A stretch of 64,000 nucleotides of DNA from Roseburia sp. (lineage in GTDB: Bacteria; Bacillota; Clostridia; Lachnospirales; Lachnospiraceae), in assembly GCA_023664685.1 (NCBI GenBank), contig JAMPFC010000002.1, positions 1-64,000 of the forward strand, in the 5' to 3' direction. Each line of letters begins with the position of its first letter. Position 1 is the first letter of the stretch. A program made the translations under genes and the position numbers. Positions 63,847-64,000 of the stretch are shown piece after piece. The notes under the pieces were generated by a model. It was not told the DNA's origin, did no database searches, and saw only the letters and a program-made list of their open reading frames with translations.

Positions 63847-64000
63847 GTGAAAAATTGCACGGATGTGAAAGCAAAAAAAATTTTGTTATGTATTGGATGT
63901 TCTCTTATTATGCTGACTGGCTGCGGCGGTGAGTATGCCAGTCTGACAGAAGGGGACGTGGTAAGCGGTTCTGCGGTAAGTGGCAGTGCGGTGAGCGGCG
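63847..64000 (+). CDS. paralogous lipoprotein, cut by the window end
   Basis: Partial gene (first 51 codons). GTG start behind AAGGGGG; a signal peptide with lipobox LTGC, then GGEYASLTEGDVVSGSAVSG, almost the same as its upstream neighbour. The tandem arrangement indicates duplication. The 3' part lies outside the window. Confidence 0.75.
   Translation, partial: MKNCTDVKAKKILLCIGCSLIMLTGCGGEYASLTEGDVVSGSAVSGSAVSG

Noticed and set aside
1..64000. CRISPR array, tRNA, rRNA or integrase
   Set aside because: No regularly spaced repeats, no cloverleaf-like or rRNA sequence and no recombinase motifs were recognised by eye.

Overview
The window looks like chromosome from a spore-forming anaerobic member of the Bacillota, most likely a Lachnospiraceae-type Clostridium relative. 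This rests on gene content: spoIVA and yqfC/yqfD sporulation genes, a monomeric [FeFe]-hydrogenase, a type III glutamine synthetase, a sodium-pumping decarboxylase cluster, frequent TTG starts behind AGGAGG sites, and exported proteins carrying a VSGSAV-type motif just after the signal peptide. The species cannot be named from the sequence alone.

1-32 kb is core-like DNA with moderate G+C. In order it holds: a lipoprotein with a trigger-factor/FKBP-like fold; a signalling trio (HD-GYP response regulator, hybrid kinase with HPt, and a second hybrid kinase fused to a complete DegV domain); spoIVA behind a sigma-E-like promoter; the hydrogenase; a secreted SH3-NlpC/P60 hydrolase behind a near-consensus promoter; two flavoproteins run into a proB-DUF896-formyl-THF cyclo-ligase-proA operon; alaS; rpsU on the minus strand; the yqfC-yqfD-phoH-ybeY-DUF3048 run; a lipid/polysaccharide flippase; a D,D-carboxypeptidase; a 270 bp fold-back element; and an EAL-domain protein.

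About 33.2-53.3 kb is visibly AT-richer and reads as a composite accessory island. Module A (33.25-43.15 kb) is an undescribed-looking biosynthesis/export cluster: NTP_transf_5-like protein, acyl-AMP ligase, acyl carrier protein, SDR reductase, a decayed CYTH gene, a small membrane protein, two ABC exporter half-transporters and a large two-part protein of a kind seen in peptide clusters. There is no ketosynthase, NRPS or phosphopantetheinyl transferase. Module B (43.5-49.4 kb) is a nucleobase/nucleotide set: AlkA-like glycosylase, a dead-looking deaminase fused to a methyltransferase, a SMUG2-like glycosylase, a deoxyribosyltransferase-like protein, a thymidylate-kinase-like protein and a metK remnant. 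Module C (49.4-53.3 kb) is an agr-type quorum-sensing locus: an XRE regulator, LytTR response regulator and GHKL kinase on plus, and agrB with a short agrD gene on minus. The AgrD core has serine where cysteine is usual.

53.5-64 kb returns to core-like DNA: type III glutamine synthetase with a terminator-containing leader and two promoters, a second D,D-carboxypeptidase, a five-gene sodium-pump/transcarboxylase-like operon (carboxyltransferase, OadG, biotin carrier, OadB, OadA without a biotin domain), and two tandem paralogous lipoproteins, the second cut by the window edge.

No tRNA, rRNA, CRISPR array, integrase or intact insertion sequence was recognised. All family calls come from reading motifs; no database search was run.
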